Assembly: GCA_903870545.1 (NCBI GenBank) | Contig: CAIQDI010000010.1 | Span: 50,285-114,284, forward strand | DNA length: 64,000 nt | Direction: 5' to 3' | DNA from: an uncultured Pseudomonadota bacterium | GTDB taxonomy: Bacteria; Pseudomonadota; Gammaproteobacteria; Methylococcales; Methylomonadaceae | Part shown: positions 28,837-37,712 of the stretch, in pieces | Numbering within the stretch: the first letter of the stretch is position 1 | How the letters are laid out: every line of letters starts with the position of its first letter | Notes under the pieces: model-generated | Told to the model about the DNA's origin: nothing | What the model saw: only the letters and a program-made list of their open reading frames with translations | The model's database searches: none | Position numbers and translations under genes: made by a program

Positions 28837-29880
28837 TTAAACCTGCCACGCTGCCAATTGTGCATCGTCATCGAAAGGTTGAACGGTTAAATCGCGTTTT
28901 TCGCCGGTTTTTTCAGTGAGCGTCACGGTGACAGTTTCGGCATTTCGACCTTGTCCGTAACGCGCCACAATTCGCGCCACTAATTCTAAATCTTCGCTAG
29001 TCGGCGTACCGTCAACCAACGTCAGCGGGCCTTTGTGACTGCTCGAATCGACGCTGATAAATTCCTTTTTATAGCCTTGTAAAAAACGTCCCTCGCCTTC
29101 TTCACGCGACACAATGATTTTGAAATGCGGCGCGGGGCGAATGTGTCGCCCGACTTTGAGTAACATAATATCGTCGAGTTCATATTCTTTGTGTCCGTGC
29201 GCTTGCCACAAATCCACCAATTTCGCGGAATAGAATTTGTCAGTTAAAAAACAACAGCCACCCGCCGGTTGCGCGAAATCTTCAAAACCGAATTTTTCCG
29301 CCATTTCAAATTGCGGTTTGCGTGAACGTCCCGTGACACTTCCGAGCAATTCTCGATTTATCCACCCTTCGCGCTCTGGCAACGTGGCGGGTAAATTTTT
29401 CGCACACATTGGACGCACCAATAAATCATCCGCGCCGGATTGTTTGGCAATAATCGGCATTTTGTATTTCGTTTGCGACATCGGACGCTGCCCAATCACT
29501 TCGCCAGTAATAATGAAATCAAACTTGTTTTCGACCATCCATAATTTGGCTTTGTTAATCATGAAAATTTTGCAATCCAAACACGGATTCATATTCGTGC
29601 CGTAACCGTGTTTTGGATTGATTAACACGTCTTTATATTCGTTAATGACATCGATAATGTGCAGCTTGATGCCCAATTGTTCCGCCGCCCACAACGCATT
29701 ATTACGTTTGGGTTTCGCTTTGCCATTATCCCGAATCGCGTGCGTATGTCCTTCCACACAAAAGCCGGTGAAAAAGTTAATGCCTTCGACGTAAATGCCC
29801 TGCTCTTGTATCAATTTCACCGCTAATAGTGAATCCAAACCGCCTGAAATCAGCGCGACTGCTTTGCGTTGTTTTGTCAT
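28837..29880 (-). CDS. MnmA-like PP-loop ATPase (putative tRNA thiolation protein)
   Basis: This 347-aa protein has the PP-loop 'ALISGGLDSLLAVKL' at its N-terminus and Cys motifs 'NPCLDCKIFM' (near residue 102) and 'QPAGGCCFLTD' (near 210). These resemble the MnmA/TrmU 2-thiouridylase fold, but the protein lacks the usual MnmA C-terminal layout. Such proteins are often annotated as thiouridylase-like. The substrate is unknown and tRNA thiolation is inferred from the family. It lies just upstream of prfB and truD on the same strand, so a translation-related role fits. Confidence 0.75.
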   Translation of the reverse strand: MTKQRKAVALISGGLDSLLAVKLIQEQGIYVEGINFFTGFCVEGHTHAIRDNGKAKPKRNNALWAAEQLGIKLHIIDVINEYKDVLINPKHGYGTNMNPCLDCKIFMINKAKLWMVENKFDFIITGEVIGQRPMSQTKYKMPIIAKQSGADDLLVRPMCAKNLPATLPEREGWINRELLGSVTGRSRKPQFEMAEKFGFEDFAQPAGGCCFLTDKFYSAKLVDLWQAHGHKEYELDDIMLLKVGRHIRPAPHFKIIVSREEGEGRFLQGYKKEFISVDSSSHKGPLTLVDGTPTSEDLELVARIVARYGQGRNAETVTVTLTEKTGEKRDLTVQPFDDDAQLAAWQV

Positions 29881-29928
29881 TTTAATTTTTACATTCCACT
29901 CATAATTTACACATATTTTTTCATATTT

Positions 29929-31509
29929 TTACGCCAAACTCGACACGTTACGCGGTTGTATTGGAAAGAGTAATCTAAACTTTGTGCCTTGATTCGGCAT
30001 CGTCAATTTGGAATCGATGAGTATACAACCATGCGACTGATGCACCATACCACTCACCGTTGATAATCCTAATCCAGTTCCTTCACCTTGTTCTTTAGTG
30101 GTGAAAAAGGGGTCAAAAATTCTATTCAGAATCTCTAAGTCAATTCCATGACCATTGTCCGATACGCTTAATTCAATAAAATTTCCCCCAAGCCCTGCGC
30201 CACAAGCCATACACTGAGCATTGACATTAGTGACCATGTTCAACGAAATGAGGATAACACCACCACGTTTTTTCATAGCGTCTCGCGCATTTACGGCTAA
30301 ATTGGTCAGGATTTGATGCAAATCAATGGCATCAATTTGAATATCTACGTCGCAGTTTTCATATTCACCACAAGCACCATTATTGATTGGACAAGCATCC
30401 ATAAATTCAATGGTGATTCGGCTAGTCAACGCGGGACGCAACATTGACAATACTTCTTCAATCACATCTTTTGTGGGTTTGACATCCATTTTTTCTTTTT
30501 TCACGTCCTGACGACAATAGGTCAACATTTTGCCAATAAGTGCTGTTGCTCGCTTTCCCGCCAACTCAACTTGTCTGGTGTTATTTTCCAGCTCTGCTTT
30601 TAACGCATCATCGAGCATATCAGAACCGATGTCCTTATTCATTTCGTTATAACCCAGCATACACGCCAAGATATTATTAAAATCGTGAGCAATGCCTGAC
30701 GTTAAGCGTCCAATACTTTCTAATTTCTGCATGTGATTCACTTGCCGATGCAACACTTCGTTTGCATCTCTCGCCGTGAGCAATTCAGCGTTGCGTTGTT
30801 CTTTTTCGAGGTGTTCAATAGCTTGCTGTTTTTGAAATTCGAGCTTTTGATTGGCAATGGCTAATACGGCGGCGAGCTTCTCTTTTTTCGCATTTTGAAA
30901 CGCCAATTCTTCATTCTTCATAATTAGTTCGACTGCTCGTTTTTGCTTTTCTAAGTGTTGAAATGCAAGTTCTCGATTTGCAATCATCAATTCGACCGCC
31001 CGTTTTTCTTTTTCAGCGTTTTCAAAAATCAATTTGTCATTCGCTAGAATCAATTCGGCGGCACGAGCAGATTTTTCCGAATTTTGAAAAATAAGTTCTT
31101 GATTCGCAATCATCAATTCCGCCGAGCGATTGGCTTTTTGAGTATTTTGAAACGCTAATTCTTCGTTCAACATAACCAACTCTAAGGATTCTTTGCGCCG
31201 TTGAATATTTTGCAGTGCAAGTTCTCGGTTTGCGACAAGTAATTCAGCGGCACGATGCTCTTGAAAAGCAATATCTTGAGTGGCTGAAATAGAGATTTCT
31301 AATAAATGTTTTTTGGTGGCTATAATTTCGCTTTGTTGTTGTTTGATAAGGTCGATTTGTGTTCCTAATCTTTGCTGCTCTAATTCATCAAGTTCGATTG
31401 CTAATAAAATCATACCTTGATTCGTCATTTCCAGTTCAGCTTCTAGCTCCTTAATGAGAAGTGATTTTTCCGATAAGCGTTTTTCATATTCGATTATATT
31501 CATTTTCAT
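29929..31509 (-). CDS. Stressosome-linked sensor histidine kinase with 21-residue coiled-coil repeats
   Basis: This 526-aa soluble kinase has about seven copies of a 21-residue repeat (pattern AELMIANQELIFQNSEKSAR) at residues about 88-248, surely a long coiled coil. The H-box follows, with His275 in 'LTSGIAHDFNNIL', then the N-box 'NLAVNARDAM' and the G boxes 'DNGHGI' and 'GEGTGLGLS'. Between and beside these lie five Cys in CX6CX5C and CX2C spacing (ACPINNGACGEYENC and QCMACG), unusual for a histidine kinase ATPase domain and possibly a metal site. No response regulator is adjacent. The start at 31509 gives an ATGA overlap with the upstream phosphatase; 31515 is the alternative. No membrane segment is seen. 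Confidence 0.85.
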   Translation of the reverse strand: MKMNIIEYEKRLSEKSLLIKELEAELEMTNQGMILLAIELDELEQQRLGTQIDLIKQQQSEIIATKKHLLEISISATQDIAFQEHRAAELLVANRELALQNIQRRKESLELVMLNEELAFQNTQKANRSAELMIANQELIFQNSEKSARAAELILANDKLIFENAEKEKRAVELMIANRELAFQHLEKQKRAVELIMKNEELAFQNAKKEKLAAVLAIANQKLEFQKQQAIEHLEKEQRNAELLTARDANEVLHRQVNHMQKLESIGRLTSGIAHDFNNILACMLGYNEMNKDIGSDMLDDALKAELENNTRQVELAGKRATALIGKMLTYCRQDVKKEKMDVKPTKDVIEEVLSMLRPALTSRITIEFMDACPINNGACGEYENCDVDIQIDAIDLHQILTNLAVNARDAMKKRGGVILISLNMVTNVNAQCMACGAGLGGNFIELSVSDNGHGIDLEILNRIFDPFFTTKEQGEGTGLGLSTVSGMVHQSHGCILIDSKLTMPNQGTKFRLLFPIQPRNVSSLA

Positions 31510-32522
31510 TGCCATGTTGCGATGAGTATCGTTGCATCATCGTGGTCTTTTTGCGTGGTATTATAAATCTGTTTAGCGATGACTGGCGCGGTGGACATCG
31601 CGTCGTTAGTGAATTCATGCCAATTCCAATGGGATGAAATACCGTCCGAATATAGCGCCATTTTATCGCCCGCTTGCCATTGATTTTCAGTAACCACGGG
31701 CGGTGGTGCAAATTTACCAACGACACCGCGCCGTGTTACAAACTTGAGTTTTTCGCGGTCATGATTAAAGACTTTCACTTCGATATTGCCCACACTAGCA
31801 AAACGAAAAGACCCTTGTGTCCAATCAAACACAGCGAGTGCCATCACCACGCCGCGCGTCACACTGCACGCACGATCCACACCTCGAAAAATATCTAGCA
31901 ACGGCGAATCCGCATGACGTTCGACGTATTGACGAGCGGCATTAGCGGCTTGACGCGCTAACTCACCATGTCCCACGCCATCGATAACACCGACTAGCGT
32001 CGCGGCACGAATATGTTTAATAATGAAGGTGTCGCCATTAGCCGTTTCACCAGGTTTAGGACGCGAAATAACGCCGAATTCAAAGGGGCAAATTTGCCCA
32101 TGATTTGAGTTGTCGTACAACCACCGTTTACACACAATGTGCGTACCGGTGTGGTCTGCCCGCTGCAAAATTTCAAACTCATCCATTAAGCGATTGATCG
32201 CCCCTAATCCCACTCCTAACGTTTCTGAAGTCGAAACACCGTCTTTCATCATAGTATGTTCATTAAAACCTTCGCCGTCGTCTTCCGCTTCAATCATCAG
32301 TCCACGGCAATTATCATTCAAAAGTGGCGTTATCGTTACCATGCCACGTTCCGCATGTTTCGTGATATTAGAAGCAAGTTCGCTGACAACCAGACTAATT
32401 TCTTCACAGTGCGTTGCATTAAAACCGATGTCACGCGCCATTTCTTTAGCAATGCGGCGAATTGCAATCACTTCAGCCGCTTTAGAAATTACCATGTATT
32501 GACTTTCAAGCTGAAAGGTCAT
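31506..32522 (-). CDS. rsbX: RsbX-like PP2C phosphatase with N-terminal RsbT/RsbW-like ATPase domain
   Basis: This is a 338-aa protein. Residues about 1-135 are a HATPase domain of the anti-sigma/switch-kinase type: 'LVVSELASNITKHAERG', 'EAEDDGEGF', 'GVGLGAINRLMDEF'. Residues about 145-335 are a SpoIIE/RsbX-type phosphatase: 'NGDTFIIKHI', 'GVIDGVGHGELAR', 'DKMALYSDGISSHWNW'. In Vibrio-type stressosomes this two-domain protein resets phosphorylated RsbR/RsbS. The start at 32522 makes an ATGA overlap with rsbT; the frame reaches 32537. Confidence 0.88.
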   Translation of the reverse strand: MTFQLESQYMVISKAAEVIAIRRIAKEMARDIGFNATHCEEISLVVSELASNITKHAERGMVTITPLLNDNCRGLMIEAEDDGEGFNEHTMMKDGVSTSETLGVGLGAINRLMDEFEILQRADHTGTHIVCKRWLYDNSNHGQICPFEFGVISRPKPGETANGDTFIIKHIRAATLVGVIDGVGHGELARQAANAARQYVERHADSPLLDIFRGVDRACSVTRGVVMALAVFDWTQGSFRFASVGNIEVKVFNHDREKLKFVTRRGVVGKFAPPPVVTENQWQAGDKMALYSDGISSHWNWHEFTNDAMSTAPVIAKQIYNTTQKDHDDATILIATWQ

Positions 32523-32941
32523 TTCACGCGCCCCCATTTTTCGACGCTCACCATTGTTCCTACACTGACTTCTGATTTAATGACTATGCTGTCCATTAAC
32601 CTTTTCACACCTGACAAACCCATTCCGAGGCTACCCGCTGTGGTAAAGCCGACTTCAAGGGCTTGGTCAATATTGGGAATACCTTTGCCATAATCTTCAA
32701 ATTCTATTTGAATGCCAACTTGTCCAGGTTGATACAAAACGCGCCAACGCATAACACCATGACTATCAGCGTGAACATAGATATTTCGGGCTAATTCAGA
32801 AACGGCCGTCACAATGCGCGTCACATCCGTCATGCCAAAACCTGCCACGGTAATGACATTCCGAATCAATTTTCGACAGGTCACAATATCGCCTTCCACT
32901 GCAATCGATGTTTCACCACTCTCTTCGACATCCATCGTCAT
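32519..32941 (-). CDS. rsbT: Stressosome switch kinase RsbT
   Basis: This 140-aa single-domain GHKL serine kinase shows 'VTAVSELARNIYVHADSHG' (N box), 'EFEDYGKGIPNIDQAL' (G1) and 'GSLGMGLSGVKRLMDS' (G2). RsbT phosphorylates RsbS and RsbR in the stressosome and is released to act on an output partner. Both ends overlap neighbouring genes by ATGA, so translation is coupled through the operon. Confidence 0.93.
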   Translation of the reverse strand: MTMDVEESGETSIAVEGDIVTCRKLIRNVITVAGFGMTDVTRIVTAVSELARNIYVHADSHGVMRWRVLYQPGQVGIQIEFEDYGKGIPNIDQALEVGFTTAGSLGMGLSGVKRLMDSIVIKSEVSVGTMVSVEKWGRVK

Positions 32942-33306
32942 ACCGCACTAAAATTATCCGTAAAAATATCCAAAGCATAATCAACATTCAAAGTTGAAAT
33001 CGCTTCTCCCAAATTAATTCCTAATTCTGTGGCGGTGATTGCTACACTCGGTTGCATTCCGGCAATGACGGTTTTGCCGCCCATTAACGCCACCATTTGC
33101 GAGGTTTCTGAAATGGTTCGAGCAAAATAGGAATCGACAATATGCACATTAGAAATGTCTAAAATCAATCCTTTCGAGTGATACGTTTCAATCGCGTCCA
33201 ATACTTTCATTTGTAACTCTTGAATAATGTCGTCACCCGGATCGTCAGGCACCGTCACCAGCAGAATATTTTTTAATTTAATCACTGAAAGACTATCGTA
33301 AACCAT
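32938..33306 (-). CDS. rsbS: Stressosome scaffold protein RsbS
   Basis: This 122-aa STAS protein starts at MVYDSLSVIKLKN behind AAGGAAAATGTC; a longer frame reaches 33336 without support. The expected phospho-acceptor Ser lies in 'ISNVHIVDSYFAR' and falls at residue 59, the same number as in Bacillus RsbS. RsbS and RsbR form the stressosome shell that sequesters RsbT. Confidence 0.93.
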   Translation of the reverse strand: MVYDSLSVIKLKNILLVTVPDDPGDDIIQELQMKVLDAIETYHSKGLILDISNVHIVDSYFARTISETSQMVALMGGKTVIAGMQPSVAITATELGINLGEAISTLNVDYALDIFTDNFSAV

Positions 33307-33316
33307 GACATTTTCC

Positions 33317-34243
33317 TTATGATTTAGATACGTCAATGACGTTAATATTTAGTTTATCCAGAGCCACTTTTAACCCTAAAGCCATCGTCGGGCGAGTAAT
33401 AATACCGCTTAAATCAATCCCCAAATGCACTAACGTTTGAGCAATCGCCGGACGCACACCGGTGATAATAACTTGTGAACCGAGGAGTTTTACGGCGTTA
33501 ATCGTATCGATTAAATGCTGTGCGGTAGCAGTGTCAATTTGTGGCACGCCGGTAATATCGATCAATGCGATAGGCGAATTCGTTGCCACAATGGTTTCGA
33601 GTAATCGTTCCATAAACTGTTGCGTGCGACTACTGTCCATCATGCCGATAAGCGGCGCGGCAACCACGCCTTCCCAAATTTGAACTACTGGCGTAGACAT
33701 TTCTAAAATTTCTTCAGCTTGGCGTGAAATAACTTCATCCGCCGCGCTAATGAAAGCTGTCATCGCTACGGATTGATCCAAATTGATAATTTTTTGTAAC
33801 GCCGTGAACATATCATTAGCGGTGTCCTGACTAAATTCGGGATGACTATAAATTCGGGGATAAAAAAGTTGCATGTAATAACAGTACGTCGCCATGTAAA
33901 GACTTAACGACAAACCAATGCGGTGATGCGTGATGCCGACTTTGACACGAGTTTTAAAATACTCTTCATCGTATTCACCAGATGTCAAATCGATAAAATA
34001 CTGTTTTTGCGCTAGTTTTAAGCGATGCAGCACTTTTTCATCGCTCAGAAAACGGCTGAGCTCCGAAAACTGCATTAAATGCTGGTAAAGTTCCTCGACA
34101 AACATATCGGCATATTTGATTGCGAGCGGATGCAATTTTTTCAGACTCGCCACATCTTTCGCCGTAAAATTTACAAAACGTTTTTGCTCCTCCCACGCGG
34201 TAAAGTTGGAAATATATTTCGAGTTAGTTGGAACGTAATTCAT
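33317..34243 (-). CDS. rsbR: Globin-coupled stressosome sensor RsbR
   Basis: This is a 308-aa protein. Residues about 20-165 are a protoglobin-type sensor domain with probable proximal haem ligand His106 in 'VKVGITHHRIGL'. Residues about 185-300 are the RsbR STAS domain with 'VQIWEGVVAAPLIGMMDSSR' and the phospho-acceptor region 'IDITGVPQIDTATAQHL'. Haem-globin RsbR proteins sense oxygen or related gases. This is the first gene of the rsbRSTX-kinase operon, 67 bp after ftsB. An oxygen-sensing stressosome suits an organism living at oxic-anoxic interfaces (inference). Confidence 0.93.
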   Translation of the reverse strand: MNYVPTNSKYISNFTAWEEQKRFVNFTAKDVASLKKLHPLAIKYADMFVEELYQHLMQFSELSRFLSDEKVLHRLKLAQKQYFIDLTSGEYDEEYFKTRVKVGITHHRIGLSLSLYMATYCYYMQLFYPRIYSHPEFSQDTANDMFTALQKIINLDQSVAMTAFISAADEVISRQAEEILEMSTPVVQIWEGVVAAPLIGMMDSSRTQQFMERLLETIVATNSPIALIDITGVPQIDTATAQHLIDTINAVKLLGSQVIITGVRPAIAQTLVHLGIDLSGIITRPTMALGLKVALDKLNINVIDVSKS

Positions 34244-34310
34244 TGCTGTACCGTTATTAGCTTAGTTATGGGAAATTCAATTTAAAATCTTGAGTATATT
34301 ACTCGGTATA

Positions 34311-34580
34311 TCAATCGATAACCTGAATAAATGTTTCACCTTCTTTAATCATGCCTAATTCATCGCGAGCGCGTTCTTCAACCGCTTCTTGCCCTTTGCG
34401 TAAATCCAATACTTCAGCGTAAAACATTTCGTTTCGGTGTTTTTTTTCTTCAACTTGGATTTTTAATTCGTTTAAACGTGTTTGATAAGTGTTAATTTCA
34501 GTAATGCTGCCATCGCCAAACCATAAGCGATATTGCAATTGTCCAATCAGGACGAGAAGAATAATGACGATAATTTTCAT
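34311..34580 (-). CDS. ftsB: Cell division protein FtsB
   Basis: This 89-aa protein has a short cytoplasmic start, one transmembrane helix (MKIIVIILLVLIGQLQYRLW), then a coiled coil rich in Lys and Glu and the C-terminal 'RARDELGMIKEGETF' typical of FtsB. It bridges FtsL and FtsQ in the divisome. It lies downstream of eno as in most Gammaproteobacteria, but a REP-like repeat pair separates them. Confidence 0.95.
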   Translation of the reverse strand: MKIIVIILLVLIGQLQYRLWFGDGSITEINTYQTRLNELKIQVEEKKHRNEMFYAEVLDLRKGQEAVEERARDELGMIKEGETFIQVID

Positions 34581-34586
34581 AATTTT

Positions 34587-34654
34587 GTAGGGGCGGGTTC
34601 TAAACCCGCCCTGATAACATATACATTGAGGGCGGGTTTAGAACCCGCCCCTAC
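34587..34654. repeat. Paired palindromic REP-like element, copy 1
   Basis: Two inverted units, 34587-34612 and 34629-34654, face each other around a 16-bp spacer. Each is itself a hairpin, GGGCGGGTT-CTA-AACCCGCCC. The outer ends are GTAG and CTAC. The same pair recurs at 41586-41651. It sits between eno and ftsB and could act as an RNA hairpin. Confidence 0.85.
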
Positions 34655-34662
34655 GATTAAAA

Positions 34663-35949
<1,287 letters not shown>

Positions 35950-36020
35950 TTACCCCTAAAATAAAAACACGATTAAAAAAAATGAATACTATAAAAAAAT
36001 TTTGTTACAAAACGTGAATC

Positions 36021-36059
36021 ATAAAATCAAAATCGCAACACCCACCAAGCCAAATCAAC
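36021..36059 (-). repeat. TA-cassette leader copy G (array 1, terminal, lacks the Shine-Dalgarno)
   Basis: The minus strand carries the leader from GATTTGGCTTGGTGGGTGTT to GATTTTGATTTTATG, then diverges before the GGGAGG. It starts 17 bp past the DUF2442 stop and about 80 bp before eno, marking the right-hand junction of array 1. Confidence 0.75.
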
Positions 36060-36076
36060 CAAAAGGGGCAGTGAAA

Positions 36077-36349
36077 TCACGCTGCCTTTTTCATTAACGG
36101 CAATTGAAATCTACCCGAAACTACGCCAGAAACTGTTAAATCCTCGTCCAATTCTTCCCAGCGTAGCGCGTGACCATTGACTTCAATGTGAACGTCTTTT
36201 AATTGTTTGTCCGTCGCGCCACTTAAAATCTGAAAACGGTCGGCGGGAAAACCGACCACCCGCCCATCGGTTAATTCGACATAAATCATGCGTTGTTCTG
36301 CCCAAACATCAATCGCTACAGGTTCTATTCTAGTTTCGATGGAATTCAT
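36077..36349 (-). CDS. DUF2442 protein, probable antitoxin-like partner
   Basis: This 90-aa protein starts at MNSIETRIEPVAIDVWAEQR; a longer frame to 36427 lies inside the neighbour. 'DGRVVGFPADRFQILSGAT' and 'VHIEVNGHALRWEELDEDL' are diagnostic of DUF2442. It overlaps the DUF4160 gene by 20 bp. DUF4160-DUF2442 pairs recur in many genomes and behave genomically like toxin-antitoxin modules; which one is the toxin is not established here. Confidence 0.85.
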   Translation of the reverse strand: MNSIETRIEPVAIDVWAEQRMIYVELTDGRVVGFPADRFQILSGATDKQLKDVHIEVNGHALRWEELDEDLTVSGVVSGRFQLPLMKKAA

Positions 36350-36566
36350 TATATTTCTCGATAAACTGTAATTTATGTTCAAAAACCAACCGTTCAATTT
36401 CGCGTAAATTATGAAGTGGAACGCCACGATTATTGGCTAATGCTACAGGCATCAACCAAAATTTAGCTTCACCTTCGTTACAACGCACATGAATATGAGG
36501 TGGCTCCGAACCTTCGTCCGAATAAAAGTGAAAACGAAAACTTCCGATTCTTAACAAAGTCGGCAT
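36330..36566 (-). CDS. DUF4160 protein, probable toxin-like partner
   Basis: This 78-aa protein reads MPTLLRIGSFRFHFYSDEGS and then 'EPPHIHVRCNEGEAKFWLMP', the DUF4160 signature with paired His. It is the first gene of the third cassette in array 1 and takes its Shine-Dalgarno (TGGAGG) from leader copy D. Confidence 0.87.
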   Translation of the reverse strand: MPTLLRIGSFRFHFYSDEGSEPPHIHVRCNEGEAKFWLMPVALANNRGVPLHNLREIERLVFEHKLQFIEKYNEFHRN

Positions 36567-36569
36567 TTT

Positions 36570-36616
36570 TTAAACCTCCAAAAAAATCAAAAGCCCAACA
36601 CCCACAAAGCTAAATC
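36570..36616 (-). repeat. TA-cassette leader copy D (before DUF4160)
   Basis: On the minus strand GATTTAGCTTTGTGGGTGTT continues through GGGCTTTTGATTTTTTTGGA and GGTTT to the ATG at 36566. It provides the ribosome-binding site and follows the yoeB stop by 12 bp. Confidence 0.88.
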
Positions 36617-36628
36617 AATAAAAACGAG

Positions 36629-36892
36629 CTATTTTTGATAATGGAAGCGGCACTGTGTAATCGTTACTTGCTTTGTATCAAAAGCATAGACGATGCGATG
36701 TTCATCATCAATTCGCCGAGACCAATAACCTTGCAAATCGAATTTCAATAGTTCTGGTTTGCCAATCCCTTGTGTTGGACTTTTACAGGTGGCAAGGCAA
36801 ATCTGGATAATGCGCTTGAGCATTTTTGCATCATGCTTTTGCCACCATTCCAAATCGTCTAAAGCGTTTTCAGTCCAAGTAAGCTGTAACAT
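36629..36892 (-). CDS. yoeB: Toxin YoeB (RelE-superfamily mRNA interferase)
   Basis: This 87-aa protein reads 'LTWTENALDDLEWWQKHD', then 'GIGKPELLKFDLQGYWSRRI', 'DDEHRIVYAF' and the terminal 'CRFHYQK', with the catalytic His/Tyr pair at the C-terminus as in YoeB. It cleaves ribosome-bound mRNA when free of YefM. It overlaps the antitoxin gene by 23 bp. Confidence 0.95.
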   Translation of the reverse strand: MLQLTWTENALDDLEWWQKHDAKMLKRIIQICLATCKSPTQGIGKPELLKFDLQGYWSRRIDDEHRIVYAFDTKQVTITQCRFHYQK

Positions 36893-37136
36893 CGATTTCT
36901 CTTACTAAGCCTTGTTGATGTTGAGCAATTCCTTCTCGTAAGCGGTTAGCATTTGCCGAATTACTGAGTAAATACAATGTTTCAATCAAGCTGTTATATT
37001 CCTTTGCGTCAAGCATCACGACAGTTTGCTTTGATGCGTTCGATATTGAAATAACTTCATGATTATTTAAAACACGCTCAAATACTTTCGGAAATTGCGT
37101 GCTACATTCTTGAAAACTCACGGTTTGTAATGACAT
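36870..37136 (-). CDS. yefM: Antitoxin of the Phd/YefM family
   Basis: This 88-aa protein starts 'MSLQTVSFQECSTQFPKVFE', with 'VISISNASKQTVVMLDAKEY' and 'NSLIETLYLLSNSANANRL' as in YefM. It neutralises YoeB and usually represses its own promoter. It is the first gene of the second cassette, behind leader copy F, the most diverged copy. Confidence 0.93.
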   Translation of the reverse strand: MSLQTVSFQECSTQFPKVFERVLNNHEVISISNASKQTVVMLDAKEYNSLIETLYLLSNSANANRLREGIAQHQQGLVREIDVTAYLD

Positions 37137-37143
37137 TACTTTT

Positions 37144-37189
37144 TACCCCCCCACAAAATCAAAATCCCAACACTCGAAAAACAAAGTCC
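37144..37189 (-). repeat. TA-cassette leader copy F (before yefM)
   Basis: The core GTGTTGGGATTTTGATTTT is intact, but the upstream half (GACTTTGTTTTTCGA) and the Shine-Dalgarno (GTGGGGGGGT) have drifted. It starts 7 bp before the yefM ATG. Confidence 0.75.
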
Positions 37190-37266
37190 ATCAACGCTCA
37201 CAATCTGAAGTTTTGGCTGCAATCGTTCAATACGGAATGTCGCCCGTGTAGGTTTCAACGTCAGCT

Positions 37267-37461
37267 TCAAGAACTTCTTGAAACGGGATAAGGAATACTA
37301 AATCCTTCGGCTTTCAAATCTTCTAAATGAAATTGAATAGCCTCTTGAATCAACTCGATGACTTCATTTTCGGTTTCGCCGACTGCGACACAGCCTGCCA
37401 AATCTGGAACAAACGCACCATAACTGGTTTCACCTTTTTCGATTACGACCATATATTGCAT
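37267..37461 (-). CDS. hicB: HicB-type antitoxin (short form)
   Basis: This 64-aa protein reads MQYMVVIEKGETSYGAFVPD, then LAGCVAVGETENEVIELIQE and 'AIQFHLEDLKAEG', the partial-RNase-H fold of HicB. The C-terminal DNA-binding domain found in longer HicB proteins is absent. Just past its stop another frame reads 'FQEVLEADVETYTGDIPY' before a stop at about 37210, which may be the tail of a lost gene or chance. Confidence 0.9.
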   Translation of the reverse strand: MQYMVVIEKGETSYGAFVPDLAGCVAVGETENEVIELIQEAIQFHLEDLKAEGFSIPYPVSRSS

Positions 37462-37464
37462 TTT

Positions 37465-37653
37465 CTACTCCTTCAAACCTGCTTGTTTTAAAACACTGCT
37501 CAGCGTTCCCGCTGGCATATCAATACTTGGTTTACCTGCGACGGTGACAGTGCCTGATTTGTACAAATGATGAAATTGTCGATGACTGCCACGCTGTCGA
37601 ACTAAAAACCAACCATTTTGCTCAATCAGTTTCAACAGCTCTGAAACTTTCAT
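37465..37653 (-). CDS. hicA: HicA toxin (dsRBD-fold mRNA interferase)
   Basis: This 62-aa protein starts at MKVSELLKLIEQNGWFLVRQ. The catalytic His lies in 'RQRGSHRQFHH', followed by 'VTVAGKPSIDMPAGTLSSVL'. The longer frame to 37689 only translates the leader. The start has TGGAGGGTTTG from leader copy E. It is the first cassette of array 1, 60 bp after rimO. Confidence 0.94.
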   Translation of the reverse strand: MKVSELLKLIEQNGWFLVRQRGSHRQFHHLYKSGTVTVAGKPSIDMPAGTLSSVLKQAGLKE

Positions 37654-37654
37654 C

Positions 37655-37700
37655 AAACCCTCCAAAAAAATCAAAATCCCAACACCCATAAAGCCAAATC
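37655..37700 (-). repeat. TA-cassette leader copy E (before hicA)
   Basis: The minus strand reads GATTTGGCTTTATGGGTGTT, then GGGATTTTGATTTTTTTGGA and GGGTTTG before the hicA ATG. It begins 12 bp after the rimO stop and is the left junction of array 1. Confidence 0.88.
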
Positions 37701-37712
37701 ACTGAACGAAAT

